NCBI GenBank assembly: GCA_028455995.1
Contig: JABELC010000005.1
Location: 1,116,001 to 1,180,000 of the forward strand
DNA from: Scleromitrula shiraiana
Taxonomy: Eukaryota; Ascomycota; Leotiomycetes; Helotiales; Sclerotiniaceae
DNA length: 64,000 bases
Direction of reading: 5' to 3'
Shown: in pieces, positions 22,056-33,702 of the stretch
Numbering within the stretch: the stretch's first letter is position 1
Layout: each line of letters begins with the position of its first letter
The notes under the pieces: model-generated
What the model saw: the letters and a program-made list of their open reading frames with translations, nothing else
Told to the model about the DNA's origin: nothing
The model's database searches: none
Program-made: the position numbers and the translations under genes

Positions 22056-24997
22056 ATGGCGCCTCCAAGAATTATTTACCAAGATTCCGCTGTCGTCCAT
22101 ACCCCCGAATACGACGAATTTATTGCAAAAGTAAAGGCATATTATGAGAAAAGAGGTACCCACTTTGATCCAGAACCACGAGTCGGAACGAAGAACATCG
22201 ATCTTTTACACTTGTACAATGTAGTCACTGCGCGAGGGGGTTATGACAAGGTCAGCGATGAAAAGTTGGCTTGGAGAAAATTGGGGGCAGAGTTCAATCT
22301 AGGACTCAATAACCTACCTGCACTAGCATTTGCTCTCAAGTCTGTCTACTACAAAAATCTAGCCGCATATGAAATATCAACACTCCATGGCAAAGAACCA
22401 CCTCCCAGGGAGATTTTGGAGGATACTACGGCGAAGGGTGGAGGGTTACTTACTCGTACTATGGACAATTTCCGGCCCTCGATACGCAGAGAGACCGGCA
22501 TGCTTGGTACTGAGAACTCAGAGGCTTCTGGTGACGATGGCACACCTGTGCGTGATAGAAATGGGAGCGAAGAAACACCGGGCTCAGGAGGAAGAATCAC
22601 TAGAGGCTTACGACAAGCACCCCCTCAACGCGTACTATTTCAGCCAGATACCCAACCGTCTCGACAAGTTCGGCAACATATGTCTGCTACTTCTCATCCA
22701 CCTCACACACCACAGCAGTCACATCAGCAACCCCAATCGCATACACATCAACACCAGGTGCCGCGTTCTGGCGCACCATACTCCTACAACCCCACATCTA
22801 ATATGGAAAATATGTCACTTGCAGTCGCTAATTATGAACCCCGGCCCCAGATGCCCTTAACCCTTCGTCCTATAGTCACCCCTGGTAATAATCCCGTAGA
22901 ATTTGCACGTCGTCAAAAGGCTATAAAGGAAGCTGCTGCAACTGCTTCAGGGAGCAAAAGTAGTTCGGCGCCCAAGGGAATGATGCTTCCAGGTAGTAAG
23001 TATTATCCAAATCCTCTCGGGGGTGTCTTTTCCTCTCGCGAGTACCCGCTAATATTTGAATGTGAAGCTGGATTTGACGGTCCTAATATCTATGTGCGTT
23101 GCCTGTGTTCCTTGAAATCTGGCATTAAAGCAGAACAAGACTATGCCTTACATCACCTGGTCAAAATCTCGATGGAGCGAGGTGATAAATACCGGTTTGA
23201 AGGGTTTCCCGGCCTAGCAGAAGCCTTAATTGAGAAGATGTTGGAAATCAGTTCTCTGTTTTATAAGGTCGAATGGCAAATATCTTATACTGAAGATGGT
23301 GAAATGGTCTCTACGACAGACACAATCAACGGTTTAGAAGGAACACCAGATATACTGGAGAGAATAAAGCATCTAGCTAGACTCCAAGTTGATGATAGCA
23401 TCCAGACAGCAGATTTTAGTGATAGACTGCTCCAAATCAACGAGGCAGCCTTAACTATGCGGAACATGGTTATGTTAGAGGAGAATGCTTACTACGTATC
23501 GGAGCTTCCACCCTTGCGGGATTTCCTCAGTATTGCCTTGAACCTTCCAAATTTTGATTGTGTTGTCGAGTTGAAACACTACGCCTTGGACATTGCTGAG
23601 CAGCTTACAAAATATCTCCACTTTGAGGTTGGAGACCCCCTTTATTTATCACTTCTTGCACAACTGGACTCACAGGATCGCGGTGCTATCTTAACTTCAT
23701 TAAGAGCAATTAGCAGAATCTCAATGAATCTAGAAGAGAACAATCTTCTCAAAGGTGTACCGGCATCAGCCGTACAGAACATTATAGATTGGACACTACT
23801 TAACGACGAAGACCTAGCTCATGCTTGTCTTGATTTTCTTTATCAATATACAGCAGTAGTAGAGAATGTGGATTTTTTGATTACTAAAGTAAAGGCAGAA
23901 CCACTTATCAACCAATTGACACGACTGCTTATGCATGGTGCTCGCATTGTTGAGAAAGAGTTTAACCTTGGGCGAGAGTATAAGAAGCCTGCTGCGCAAG
24001 AGCTTGCGCCTGTGCCACAAGATCTGTTGTTGGAAATCCTCAAATTGGACGAGCCTGAGCGTAGCTCACGATGGCTTCGTTGTCTCTTCGAAGAGGATCC
24101 TGATGAGTCTATTACGCAGATAGCTCTTTGGACAGCTTATCAAGCTCGGTTTTCATATTTAGCCAACGAAACGATGCGTCCTTTACTTGCCGCCGCTGAT
24201 TTCATTAAGAATGTGAGCACAACTTTTGCCGACAAGGCAAATGCTCAAGTCCAGCCCGGCCCTGTACAGAAGTTCATCATCAAGGGCATCAGAATGCGAA
24301 GTGCCCCGGTCGATCTCAACGGCGAAGAATATACCAAATGTCTATGGCGTACCCACCTCGGACGACATTGTGGAGAATTCTTCATGACTCCCGAAACAAT
24401 GTACCAACATATCCTCAAAACCCATTTTAAAGCCCAGCAAAATGCCGAAGGAAAGTTTGAGAATGCTCCTTCTGGTAATCAGCAATACGTCTGCTCGTGG
24501 GACGCCTGTCAAAAGTTCCGACATGCTCCTGCAACCAAACTATCCCAAATCGCAACTCACATTAAAGTTCATCTTCCTCCCAAACGAACCCCCACCTCAG
24601 AGTCTGAAGATTCATCCGCTCCACCTCCTGCAAAACGGCAGAAGCCTTCCTACCTTGTATCTCCTCCACGAATTAGCTTCAAGTACCATTTCACCGCAGT
24701 CGATGAACATAACGATGCAGCAGGTATCCCTCTCAGTGTAGTCCTAGTCCTCCGCAACTTAGCGAGAAACGTCTCCAAGACCGAGGCAGAGGAGGCATCT
24801 AAGCGAGAAGGGGGAGTTCCGTGGGTTGATAGGTTATTTAAGCCTGTTGAACCGAGACTATTTGCTATTTATGCACATAATAAGATTTTGGTATGTCTTC
24901 CCCACCTGACTCGGTTATGTAAATCCGCTGAGCTAACATTACGCAGGCAACATATATGACAGACTTATTAGCTGCAATTAAGGATACACAGGTCTAG
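22056..24997 (+). CDS. RSC9: RSC chromatin-remodelling subunit Rsc9 (ARID protein)
   Basis: Exons 22056-24890 and 24947-24997 encode 961 residues. The N terminus carries an ARID DNA-binding domain, about residues 13-105: PEYDEFIAKVKAYYEKRG, LLHLYNVVTARGGYDKVS, KLAWRKLGAEF. A Gln/His/Pro-rich linker is followed by a large helical repeat region (about 320-760) typical of Rsc9/BAF200. Near 758-835 are two zinc-finger-like stretches, one with Cys, Cys and His-x4-His around CLWRTHLGRHCGEFF and one CSWDACQKF ending HIKVH. The protein is a structural subunit of the ATP-dependent RSC nucleosome remodeller in the nucleus. The last 17 residues lie on a separate 51-nt exon; the 56-nt intron has a GTATGT donor, GCTAAC branch and CGCAG acceptor. 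Confidence 0.92.
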
Positions 24998-26044
24998 TTG
25001 TGTTGTGGAGCTTACTGGGATGACAAAATGGCGATCGCATGCGTGCGTGGATCGATATGGTGTAAAATGATTAATGTCAACTAATACTAAATGGGGGCGC
25101 AAGAACTGAAGGCGTTATGGAAAGGAAGCTTATTACATGTATGATAGATACCTAAAGTAGTACGCACGGAATTTTTGGAATCAGAAGCAAGTAGGAATCT
25201 GAAGATGGTCTTGGTTGGTGAGATCTCGACTTTATTCATAGTTTTTAGAATTTCACTCGGCTTTTATTGCATTGATAATAATATATTTGCGTAAATAAAT
25301 ATGCAGTTATGTACTCCATAAGATATCATTAATTGTTAGTCAATAGCAAATGATTGCAGTATGCGATCACAAACCAAGCTGGCCTCGATTAGCTGCTATG
25401 CGACACTTCATCTAGTAATCTTACAACCAGTGAGCCCGCGCCTTTGATTAAATTGTGACATGAAATCTCTTTCCTGGTATTCTCTGATCTGGGGCTTCGA
25501 TGGCATTCGAGCGAGATTCGCAATACATGTGGGTACATAATTCTACACATAACAATGAATGAACGCTATAGCTAACCACGAAATGATAGTATCTCGTGCT
25601 TGCTATCAAGCTCTATATACTGAGTATCTACCTCATAATGTATCCACACATCATGTAGCAGCTTCTACGGGCGTCAACGCTGCCTGCTTTCATCTAGAAA
25701 TTATACAAGTGAAGATGTGGCTTTACGACCCCTTGCAGCAAGTTTAAACTCCGTCCTCCCTACTACTAATACAACGTTAAATCCAGAGTTGGTGGTTTAG
25801 TACATACTCACCGTTATGAGGTATGCTATCTTGGACGTACAAAAAATCGACATGTTAGATTGATTTTGATATATAGTACGGTCAGCAGTGGACACAATCT
25901 TGCTAAGATTTAGAATGGCTGTGTAGGAAAGAAGAAATATAACTGATGAAATGAGATTGGTAATTAGTAAGCATGGTAAATTATGATATCCTATTCTAAC
26001 CCATTCATACGGTCCAATCATATTCAAATCCATGATCAAGAAAG
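24998..26044. other. intergenic, convergent 3' ends
   Basis: About 1.05 kb between the Rsc9 stop (+) and the oxalate decarboxylase stop (-). Two small open frames (25559-25747 and 25797-26039) have no family features or codon pattern that would make them genes. Confidence 0.6.
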
Positions 26045-27612
26045 TTAAGCCTCATAAGCGGCACTACCTTTTGGATCTTCCGCCAGTGCGGTTAAATTCT
26101 TATTCCCAACCTTCAAATACGTCTTATACTTTGGCAAAGCATCAATAGTACTATCCGGTAATCCCAATGTGTCCTTAACAACCTGCTTTGGTGTCAATGC
26201 CAGCCATTGAGCCACACTAATGTCACTGAAAACCGGCTGCTGCAATACCTCCAAGAAAACCACATCGTCCGTCCCGGTATTCTCTATATAATGACTGTTA
26301 CTGGCAGGTATATACCCTACATCGCCAGAATTATAGTCAAAAGTTCTAGAAGAAGAGGGAGCTGAATAGAGTGTAATGCGCGCAGATCCCGAAAGGAAGA
26401 AATTCCATTCATCGGATGTGAGATGCCAGTGTAGTTCACGCATAGCGCCAGGTTGGATGGTTACCAAAGCAGCTGCGAAATTGGCTGCAATAGGGAAAGT
26501 GGTCGTGTCAACGATCTTTACCGAACCACCAGGGACTGTGTAAGGAGCTTGCTGCGAGAAGTGATAAGTGTAGGATTCCTTGGAGGGAAGTATCCCTGCC
26601 GAACTTGTATTGTTCTGCTCGGAAATATTGGCAGGTGCGGGAGTTCCATCGAAAATGTACAGTTGTTCTGTAGGAAGATTATCCAATGCCGAAACCGGGG
26701 TTTGAAGATTCTTGGAGAGAACAGATTTGGGGTTTCTGAGGAACATTTCAGAAACAAGGAAAGTACCATCTTCCGAGAAATCACCTTGATCGAAAACGAG
26801 CAAAAATTCACAACCTTCGTCTAGAGCTTGGATCGAATGAGGCACGCCTGCTGGAAAGTACCATACATCTCCAGCACTAACATCGTCGATAAAGGTTTCA
26901 CCCTTTTCGTTGACTGCAGAGAGGCGCACGCTACCCTTCAACATCAATGACCACTCATTAGCTGTATGCCAATGTAACTCTCTATATGCATGAGGTGCAA
27001 GACGCATGTCTACACCGGCCATGGCAATTGCAGCTGGAAGCTGTCCTGTATTCTGCTGTCTTGCCCATCCTGAAGTCTTCCCGGTGCCAAGTCTATTATG
27101 GCTAAGACCCATTGGCCACTGAGCTTGCGGCACATCTCCGGAATCAGTCCCAGGCGGTGCGAAGAGATCTGGATTCAACTTTTGATACTCGTATGCTTCT
27201 ATATAAAAGATTAAAAAACTAGCTCTTCATTATACTGGAACTTCAATTTGAACTTACTTGGTCCAGGGTCTGTCTGCCCTGCTGTACCTCTAAGGGGCTG
27301 TGGATTTGGAACACTGTTGAAGTCTAAGTATAACCCAAGGTCCGCATCAGCCTCTTGACCGTTAACAAGAGGATAATTTGATACAATTGCTGTATCGCCG
27401 CCAGATATGGGTGATGGCTTTGCAATCTCGCCTCTCAAGGATTCCGGGCCATAGAGAGAGCCAGATGCAGAAGAAACAGTAGGTACAGGAGCACTTACGC
27501 CTCCCACGGGTACTGTTTGTTGACCATAACTCATTTGAGGGGCAGGAGCTGCGAATACTACTGGAAATAGCCCAGCAGCTACGACTGAGCCGAATAAATG
27601 AATAGCTTGCAT
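26045..27612 (-). CDS. secreted oxalate decarboxylase (bicupin)
   Basis: Exons 27258-27612 and 26045-27198 encode 502 residues. The enzyme converts oxalate to formate and CO2, using Mn and O2. A signal peptide (MQAIHLFGSVVAAGLFPVVF then APAPQ) is followed by a variable roughly 80-residue Pro/Gly/Ser-rich stretch. Two cupin domains then follow. Domain 1 shows RELHWHTANEWSLMLKGSVR (metal ligands about His194, His196, Glu200) and GDVWYFPAGVPHSI (His239). Domain 2 shows RELHWHLTSDEWNFFLSGSAR (His375, His377, Glu382) and GDVGYIPASNSHYIENTG (His421). A lid-like stretch GDFSEDGTFLVSEMF lies just after domain 1. Length and layout match fungal secreted decarboxylases. In oxalate-secreting leotiomycetes such enzymes limit oxalate and raise pH. 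The single intron is 59 nt. An oxalate oxidase would normally have one cupin only, so decarboxylase is preferred. Confidence 0.93.
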
Positions 27613-29189
27613 CGTTCAAGAGGGCCAATTCTGGTTCTATGTCGGAGGAAGAAGTGTGAAGTTAAGTAGTGTATCTGGGAGCAGATACCCATATATATAG
27701 AATTCATGAAGCCAGTCTCATGGCATTATTCCAGTTTCGGAAAGGTACAATGAGAACATTGGAAACCTCACATGCAAGCTCGACCTAAGCCAATTATCTA
27801 GTAACACTAATAATATTTGTCACTAATGTTTGTCTGCATCTATCTGCAGATGTACGGATATGTGCATGTCAAATAGTCATGAGTGCTACGATCAATAGCG
27901 TACTAGTAAAAACGCTTCTCCCACGATGTCTTTGGGCTGGAAATATTTCTCCACGAAGCCTATTGTTAGTAATCTGCACTGTGATTGCCATCCGATCTGG
28001 GCAGATCAGCTTTAGGCTTATTGGAATAATGAAAAATCATGAGGTGGAGGAACGAGGGCTAAGTACCTGAAAGGTCTAACTTACGGTTTACTGAGATTAA
28101 TTGGTGCTGTTCCAATCAAAGTATTGAATCTTACATACAGTGTACCATACTAGACGTTTCGTGATTGCCGTTACCAAGCAGATTCAAGCTTGAACCACCA
28201 TGATGAAATGCAAGCTATTGCCACTAGGCATTCTTAGTGCGAGATACGCATTGAGAATTTGAGATCGCTATCATTGATCGCAAGACAAGATGCATGGTAA
28301 TGCCTCCACAACTGTATAGGAACATGCAAGGGATGAAATAAAAAATGCTAGTAGAAATTGATCTCAACTTGCATCCTTTGGCGGTCTGAGCTTAATCAAG
28401 TCTGATGTCAGCATCCTCATTAGCTTTATTACTCACGACTCGATAATCGGATGCCCATATCCGTTTACGACGGCGTAGTTCATGACACGGGCATAGTTCG
28501 GAAACGATGTCGAGTTTTTTCCGACCTGTTAGCAACACAAATACCTAGGTAGGCATCGATGAATGGGGACTATGAGGCCATCAAGTAATTGAGTTCATTT
28601 GATTATATGCAGAGACCGAGATATTCGTCACTTCGATGAAGAGAAGTTCGTTTGTTGTGAAGCTTGCGGAATATTTTATGTATGTTCGCCTGTGAATGCC
28701 AAGGATTGATGCCAAGGAATGGCAGCTGATCAATATAACGCGGGGAAAATATGAAGCTTCCAGGTTACCTGCCCCCCACTTACCCAGCAATTTAGGTGCT
28801 CAACTTTTAAGGTAATGAATTATCAATACTTGAATACACACCTGGGCATTGGTATATAGTAAAGTGGTGATGGTAGCTTTGGTTTGGAAGCTCATGCGCG
28901 GTCACGACAGGAATGCTTTCAGTTCGACGTGCTATATAGTCCATATCGATTTGAAAATTTCAAGAAATTGAAACGCTTTTTTGACACCATATAATCCTAG
29001 CCCTCCTTGCTGCCATCGACCTTAATAAAAATATTATAGGACCCAGGGTATCATTTTTCCTTTCCTAAACGCCTACAACCAAAATAGTTCTCCGCTGTTA
29101 TATTAACATTATAGAAGATGTTCCAAGTCTTTGTATCCAAGTAACGCAACACTGATTCTCAATACATAATATGACTGACAGCTTCGTGG
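27613..29189. other. intergenic, oxalate decarboxylase upstream region and ALG13 3' flank
   Basis: About 1.58 kb without a supportable gene. The part nearest 27613 is the decarboxylase promoter with a TATATATAG stretch near 27692-27700. Two GCCAAG hexamers, compatible with the core of a fungal PacC pH-response site, lie at 28698 and 28711 but over 1 kb away. Confidence 0.6.
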
Positions 29190-29856
29190 TTAGTCCAACA
29201 GCGATCTACTTTCCATCTCATAGTTGACAGTTTCGTCGACAATTGGTGCCAGACTTCTGCTTGCTCCACCCCACTTTTTTGCCGTTCCCTTCTTCCTCTC
29301 TGCTCTCTCAATTGCTTGTGGAAGGTCACTATACTATTGTTAATTGACCATCCAAGTTCGACGAAACATGAATGAATAATCCTCACCCAGTACTAGATCT
29401 GGTAGCATATCCTTGTCTTTCTAATTCATCCGCTAGTTCTTCCTGGTGGTTGTCGAGGAGTGATGAATTAGGCACTACGATAAGTGGTAGGCCCAATCGA
29501 AGCGCATCGAGAATTGTTCCGGAACCCGCATGCGATATAACTATTCCCTCTGTTCTAACAGTCCCCTTTGCCTGACAACCTCGCATCTCTTGTCCCAACC
29601 CATTGTGATCGAAATCGAATGCCTCAATTGCAAGTCCAAAGGTTGCATCACCTTGAGGTCGAATGCTGTTGAAGTACCCCATCGAGTTGCCTACTTGTAG
29701 TCTGATCTTGGTATATCCCTCTTTGGCAAGAGTTTGTAAAACTGATGGTGAAAGTGCCTCCTTGATAAGACCTTCAAATCCAGCAGTGGCACCAATGGTG
29801 ACGAATGCTTGTTTGGTGGTGAGAGGTTTCGTATCATCTTTTTGAATAGTCGTCAT
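29190..29856 (-). CDS. ALG13: UDP-GlcNAc transferase subunit Alg13
   Basis: Exons 29387-29856 and 29190-29328 encode 202 residues, the usual size for fungal Alg13. It is the cytosolic catalytic half of the Alg13/Alg14 enzyme that adds the second GlcNAc to dolichol-PP-GlcNAc in N-glycan assembly on the ER surface. The fold is the C-terminal half of a GT-B glycosyltransferase: AFVTIGATAGFEGLIKE at the start and the donor-binding loop IVISHAGSGTILDALRLGLPLIVVPN near residues 115-140, then NHQEELADELERQGYA. The first ATG with family alignment is at 29856; upstream in-frame codons are leader. The 58-nt intron uses the acceptor TATAG, which gives the expected GDLPQAIERAE end; an AG five bases upstream would shift frame and produce an unrelated tail. 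Confidence 0.9.
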
Positions 29857-30105
29857 GGTGGAATAATGTTTCAATATATGTATCAAGGTGGATATTGATC
29901 TGTACGAGATAATGATATAGCCTGGTCCCCTCCACCCATGGATGTTGTTGTTATCATTGTTGATGCGATTGAACCGGATTATCATTTTTGCCGTATCGAT
30001 AAGATCATAGCTAGCGTGTATTTGGCTTAGCGCTAATCTATGAATTTCAAGATGGTTTATTTGTAGGTATTCACATATTAAGAGTAGCAACTTCTAGCCA
30101 CTATA

Positions 30106-31224
30106 ATGGCCACCTCCCTACAAAGCCTGCGCGTGGCAGCACGATGCTGTACATGTAAGAAAATCATACTTAAACATCCTAGCAATTCAATTGCTCTCCA
30201 AAAATCTTTCTCCAGCACTTCTAAACAATACAAGATCGATCCGAAGTTTCTGCAATTTGAAGAAGATGCCCCAAGTGCCGATTTATTCAACGAGGAAGTG
30301 GGCCAGATGATAGAAGATGCTGGACGTGAACAGGCAGCGAAGTTGCCTTCAACAGCGTCTGCTGAAGGTGTGGATAAGAAGTGGAAGAATTTATTTATGA
30401 ACTATGGAGATCCAGTACCATTCGACGAAAAAGACAGATCAGACAGCGACGATGATATCTCAACATTGGGGCATTTGGAGTTAGAACAAGTTAGAGAAAT
30501 GAGACATTATGCTAGGCTGGCAGCTTGGGAGATGCCACTGTTATCTAGTGAGTTCCAATCTATGTCTCTTTTGCCTTGGGATAGTATATTGACAATTGAG
30601 ACGTAGAATTCGCAAAGCCATTTGACCCACCATCTACCACTACTCCTTTGCGATTTAGATACACTACATATATGGGCGAGCAACATCCAGCCGAGAAAAA
30701 AGTTGTGCTGGAATTTTGTCCAGGAGATATGCCTGGACTGACAGAGGACCAAACGAATAAGCTTAGGAAATTAGTTGGCCCAAGACTCAACCCCGAGACG
30801 GACATAATCAAAATGAGCTGCGAAATGTTCCCATCACAAGCTCAAAACAAAAGATATTTAAGCGATTTGGTCGATTCACTACTGAAAGAAGCAAAGGTAT
30901 ATCATGCCGTGTTTTTGAAATTGATATTGATAATTTGACTAATTGAACTAGACTGGAGATATGTTTATAGACGTACCTTTAGACACACGGCATCATAAGT
31001 TCAAACCAAAAGTTCCCAAGTTTCCCATGGAATGGAGGTTGACAGAGGGCAGAAAACTAGAGTTGGAAAACCATCGACGAGAGCTGCATGAAAAAGACTT
31101 GCGTCGAGATCTCACAGGTGGAATTGTAGATGGTATCAAAATGATTGAGGGTGCTCTAGTAAATACTCCAATTGTGCCACAGGCAGTCGAAGCCAGCAGG
31201 AAGGTGATGGTTAAGAGGAGGTAA
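30106..31224 (+). CDS. mitochondrial small-subunit ribosomal protein mS35 (Rsm24)
   Basis: Exons 30106-30547, 30607-30896 and 30952-31224 encode 334 residues. It begins with a mitochondrial presequence (MATSLQSLRVAARCC, KSFSSTSKQ). The core carries the mS35/MRPS28-type domain: LEQVREMRHYARLAAWEMP, PLRFRYTTYMGEQHPAEKKV, GLTEDQTNKLRKLVGPR, IIKMSCEMFPSQAQNKRYL and a KFPMEWRLTEGRKLELE tail. The protein is part of the mitoribosomal small subunit. It is divergent from ALG13, with only 249 bp between the start codons, so the two probably share a promoter. Confidence 0.87.
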
Positions 31225-31774
31225 ATAACAATTTACTGCATACAACATTTGTAAGATATTGCAGTAATGAAATGGTATTCAGAATATCAAGTGTAAAATA
31301 ATAGCAACTTGCTCTAGCACCAATCATCATCCATATTTCTAGACATGGAATCACCTGGGCACGTCAAGCTATTGTTTGCGAAGGGAAACGGGGACATGTG
31401 CATGTTAAAATTGGATCGAACAAAGGGGGCGAGGGGGCAAAGTGCGGGGCCTCGGCTGAGATGAGATGAGAAACTTCTCCGATCCTCTCACTCGTTAATA
31501 TTACCGTGGAGCTTTGTACATCCGCATTGCGACCTTGAGCGGACTTTGTAACTACCCATTCATTAATAATTGAACTGTACATTCCAAATTTTAGCTTTCT
31601 AACATTTCCGATCCAACAGTTAAAGCTTTGGAAGCCATTGTTTTATACAACGGACTCCGCCATTCTACCTTTTTGAGGTTATCAACTTTGAAGTTCGTTG
31701 ACGTTTGACGCGAAAATAGAGTAATCTGGAGACCGACAACCCACAAATCGGCCCCCCATACCTCCTCCGTAATA
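31225..31774. other. intergenic, mS35 3' flank and aldehyde dehydrogenase promoter
   Basis: 550 bp. A short GC-richer patch (GGGGGCGAGGGGGCAAAG) lies near 31425-31442. No gene is seen; the long open frame on the opposite strand extends from the dehydrogenase and is its shadow. Confidence 0.65.
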
Positions 31775-33702
31775 ATGGCATCATCTAAAACAGCTCCTTT
31801 TGAGCATACTTCAATTGACGCTATTCCTAGCATCGTCCACCTCTGCCAATCCACATACCGTACACAAAAGACGAAACCTCTCGAATACCGTTTAGCACAG
31901 CTTCGAACACTATATTGGGGTATCGTTGATAATGCCGATGCTTTGGTTGAAGCATGCAAGATTGATCTTGGGAAACCAGCTTTTGAAACCACTCTCGCGG
32001 AGGTCAACTGGTCTAAAAATGATATTCTATTCGTTTGTGACAATTTGGAGAAATGGATGAAGGATGAGCCCGCCCCGGATATGCCACTCACGAACACCTT
32101 GTTCAATCCAAGAATCAGAAAAGAACCATTGGGCACAGTGCTTGTGATTGGCGCCTTCAACTTTCCTATCCAATTGACTATAGGACCTTTAGTTGGAGCT
32201 ATTGCTGCAGGATGCACAGCTGTGCTTAAGCCGTCAGAAGGTGCTCCAGCTACTGCTATGGTATTGAAGAAGATTATCGAAACTTCACTCGATAAGAGTG
32301 CATATGCGGTTGTTAATGGAGCTATCCCCGAGACCACGGCTTTATTGAACGAGAAATGGGACAAGATTTTCTATACTGGCAGCGCAACAGTTGGAACAAT
32401 TATCGCAAAGAAAGCTGCCGAGACATTGACACCAGTCGCCTTAGAACTCGGTGGTAGAAATCCAGCTATTATTTCAAAGAACGCGGATCCCGCACTTGCA
32501 GCAAGGAGATTGTTATGGGGTAAAACTATGAATGCTGGGCAAATCTGTCTCGGGCAAAATTATACAATGGTTGACAAAGAGATCTTGCCAGCTTTTATTG
32601 AACAGCTCAAGATTTCTATGAAGGTATTCTATCCTCAGGGCCCTAAAGATAGCCCCGATTTTGGCCGTATTGTCAACAATAGGCAATTTTTACGTATCAA
32701 GAAGATGCTCGACAACACGAAGGGTCAGATTTTGATTGGCGGAGAAATGGATGAATCAAAGAATTACATTGCCCCAACGGTTGTTTTAGTTGAGAGTAAG
32801 GATGATTCAATGATTGTGGACGAATCTTTTGGCCCGTTGATGCCTATTCTTGCCATCAATGATCTTGATGAAGCTATCAAGATTGCTAACGCTGTTCACT
32901 CGACTCCATTGGGCTTCTATCCATTTGGAACAAAAGCAGAAACAGACAAATGTAAGTACTTTTTAATTGGTTTTGTGCCACTATTCCCTAGTTATCTTAT
33001 AATCATGTTTCTATAAAACAAAGTTTTGTTTCCCGACATTTGGCACCTTAGGAACCAAAAGGGGGCATCAGCATTATATACAATGAGAGCTGTGAAGAAA
33101 AGGCGGTTGCCCCCTGTCTGGAAGTTTTGCGAGTCTCAAGGCATAGTTTGTATACATATTGTTTACAGCTTGTAGCAGATAGCCATGCTCTAGATGATCT
33201 TGCCAATCTTACAGATCTTTACAATTGTATCAGGATATTTTTATTGACATATTAACCAGTGCTTAACAATATCACATCTGGTGGTGCCACAGTCAACGAT
33301 GCTTTCTTCCACGGATCAATGCCCACCCTTCCGTTTGGTGGAGTTGGCGACAGTGGAACTGGCTCTTACCGTGGTAAAAGCTCTTTTGAATGCTTCACCC
33401 ACCGCCGATCCGTTGTAACAACCCCTGGCTGGATGGAAAAGATGCTCGCTATTCGCTACCCTCCCTACACCTCCGAAAAGCTTGCCAAGTTTAATAAGAC
33501 CAGCGAGAAGAAGCCAAATTTTGACAGGGAAGGGAAAGTGATTAAGGGTGCTGGATATTGGGTTGGCATGTTGTTTTCACTTGGGGGTGTGGGGTTCAAG
33601 GGTGTGCTTGTTAGGTGGGCCATTCTTGCATTCCTTACTTATGGTTCGAAGAAAGCTTGGGAGGGAAAGTTTGGTAGTGGTTTACCTTCTTACTTGAGAT
33701 AA
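31775..33702 (+). CDS. membrane-anchored fatty aldehyde dehydrogenase (ALDH3/Hfd1 type)
   Basis: Exons 31775-32951 and 33260-33702 encode 539 residues. It is an NAD(P)-dependent class 3 aldehyde dehydrogenase, expected to oxidise long-chain aldehydes. Visible catalytic parts: GAFNFPIQLTIGPL with Asn129, LKPSE with Lys152, FYTGSATVG cofactor loop, LELGGRNP with Glu224, and NAGQICLGQNY with the nucleophile Cys258. Near the end are SGGATVNDAFFH and LPFGGVGDSGTGSYRGK. The C terminus has a hydrophobic stretch (YWVGMLFSLGGVGFKGVLV and WAILAFLTYG) followed by basic residues, a membrane anchor like that of yeast Hfd1 and animal FALDH. The 308-nt intron is unusually long but its removal joins AETDK to LLNNITSGG as the family requires. 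Confidence 0.92.

Noticed and set aside
25559..26039. Two small open frames between Rsc9 and oxalate decarboxylase
   Set aside because: No domain, no splice context and composition like the surrounding intergenic DNA.
28698..28716. Two GCCAAG hexamers as PacC pH-response sites for the oxalate decarboxylase
   Set aside because: Short motif, expected by chance at this frequency, and more than 1 kb from the start codon.
29159..29386. Alternative ALG13 ending from the AATAG acceptor five bases upstream
   Set aside because: It gives an unrelated tail; the TATAG acceptor gives the family-typical GDLPQAIERAE end and a 202-residue protein.
31591..32364. 257-codon minus-strand open frame
   Set aside because: Antisense to the aldehyde dehydrogenase, whose catalytic motifs are all on the plus strand.
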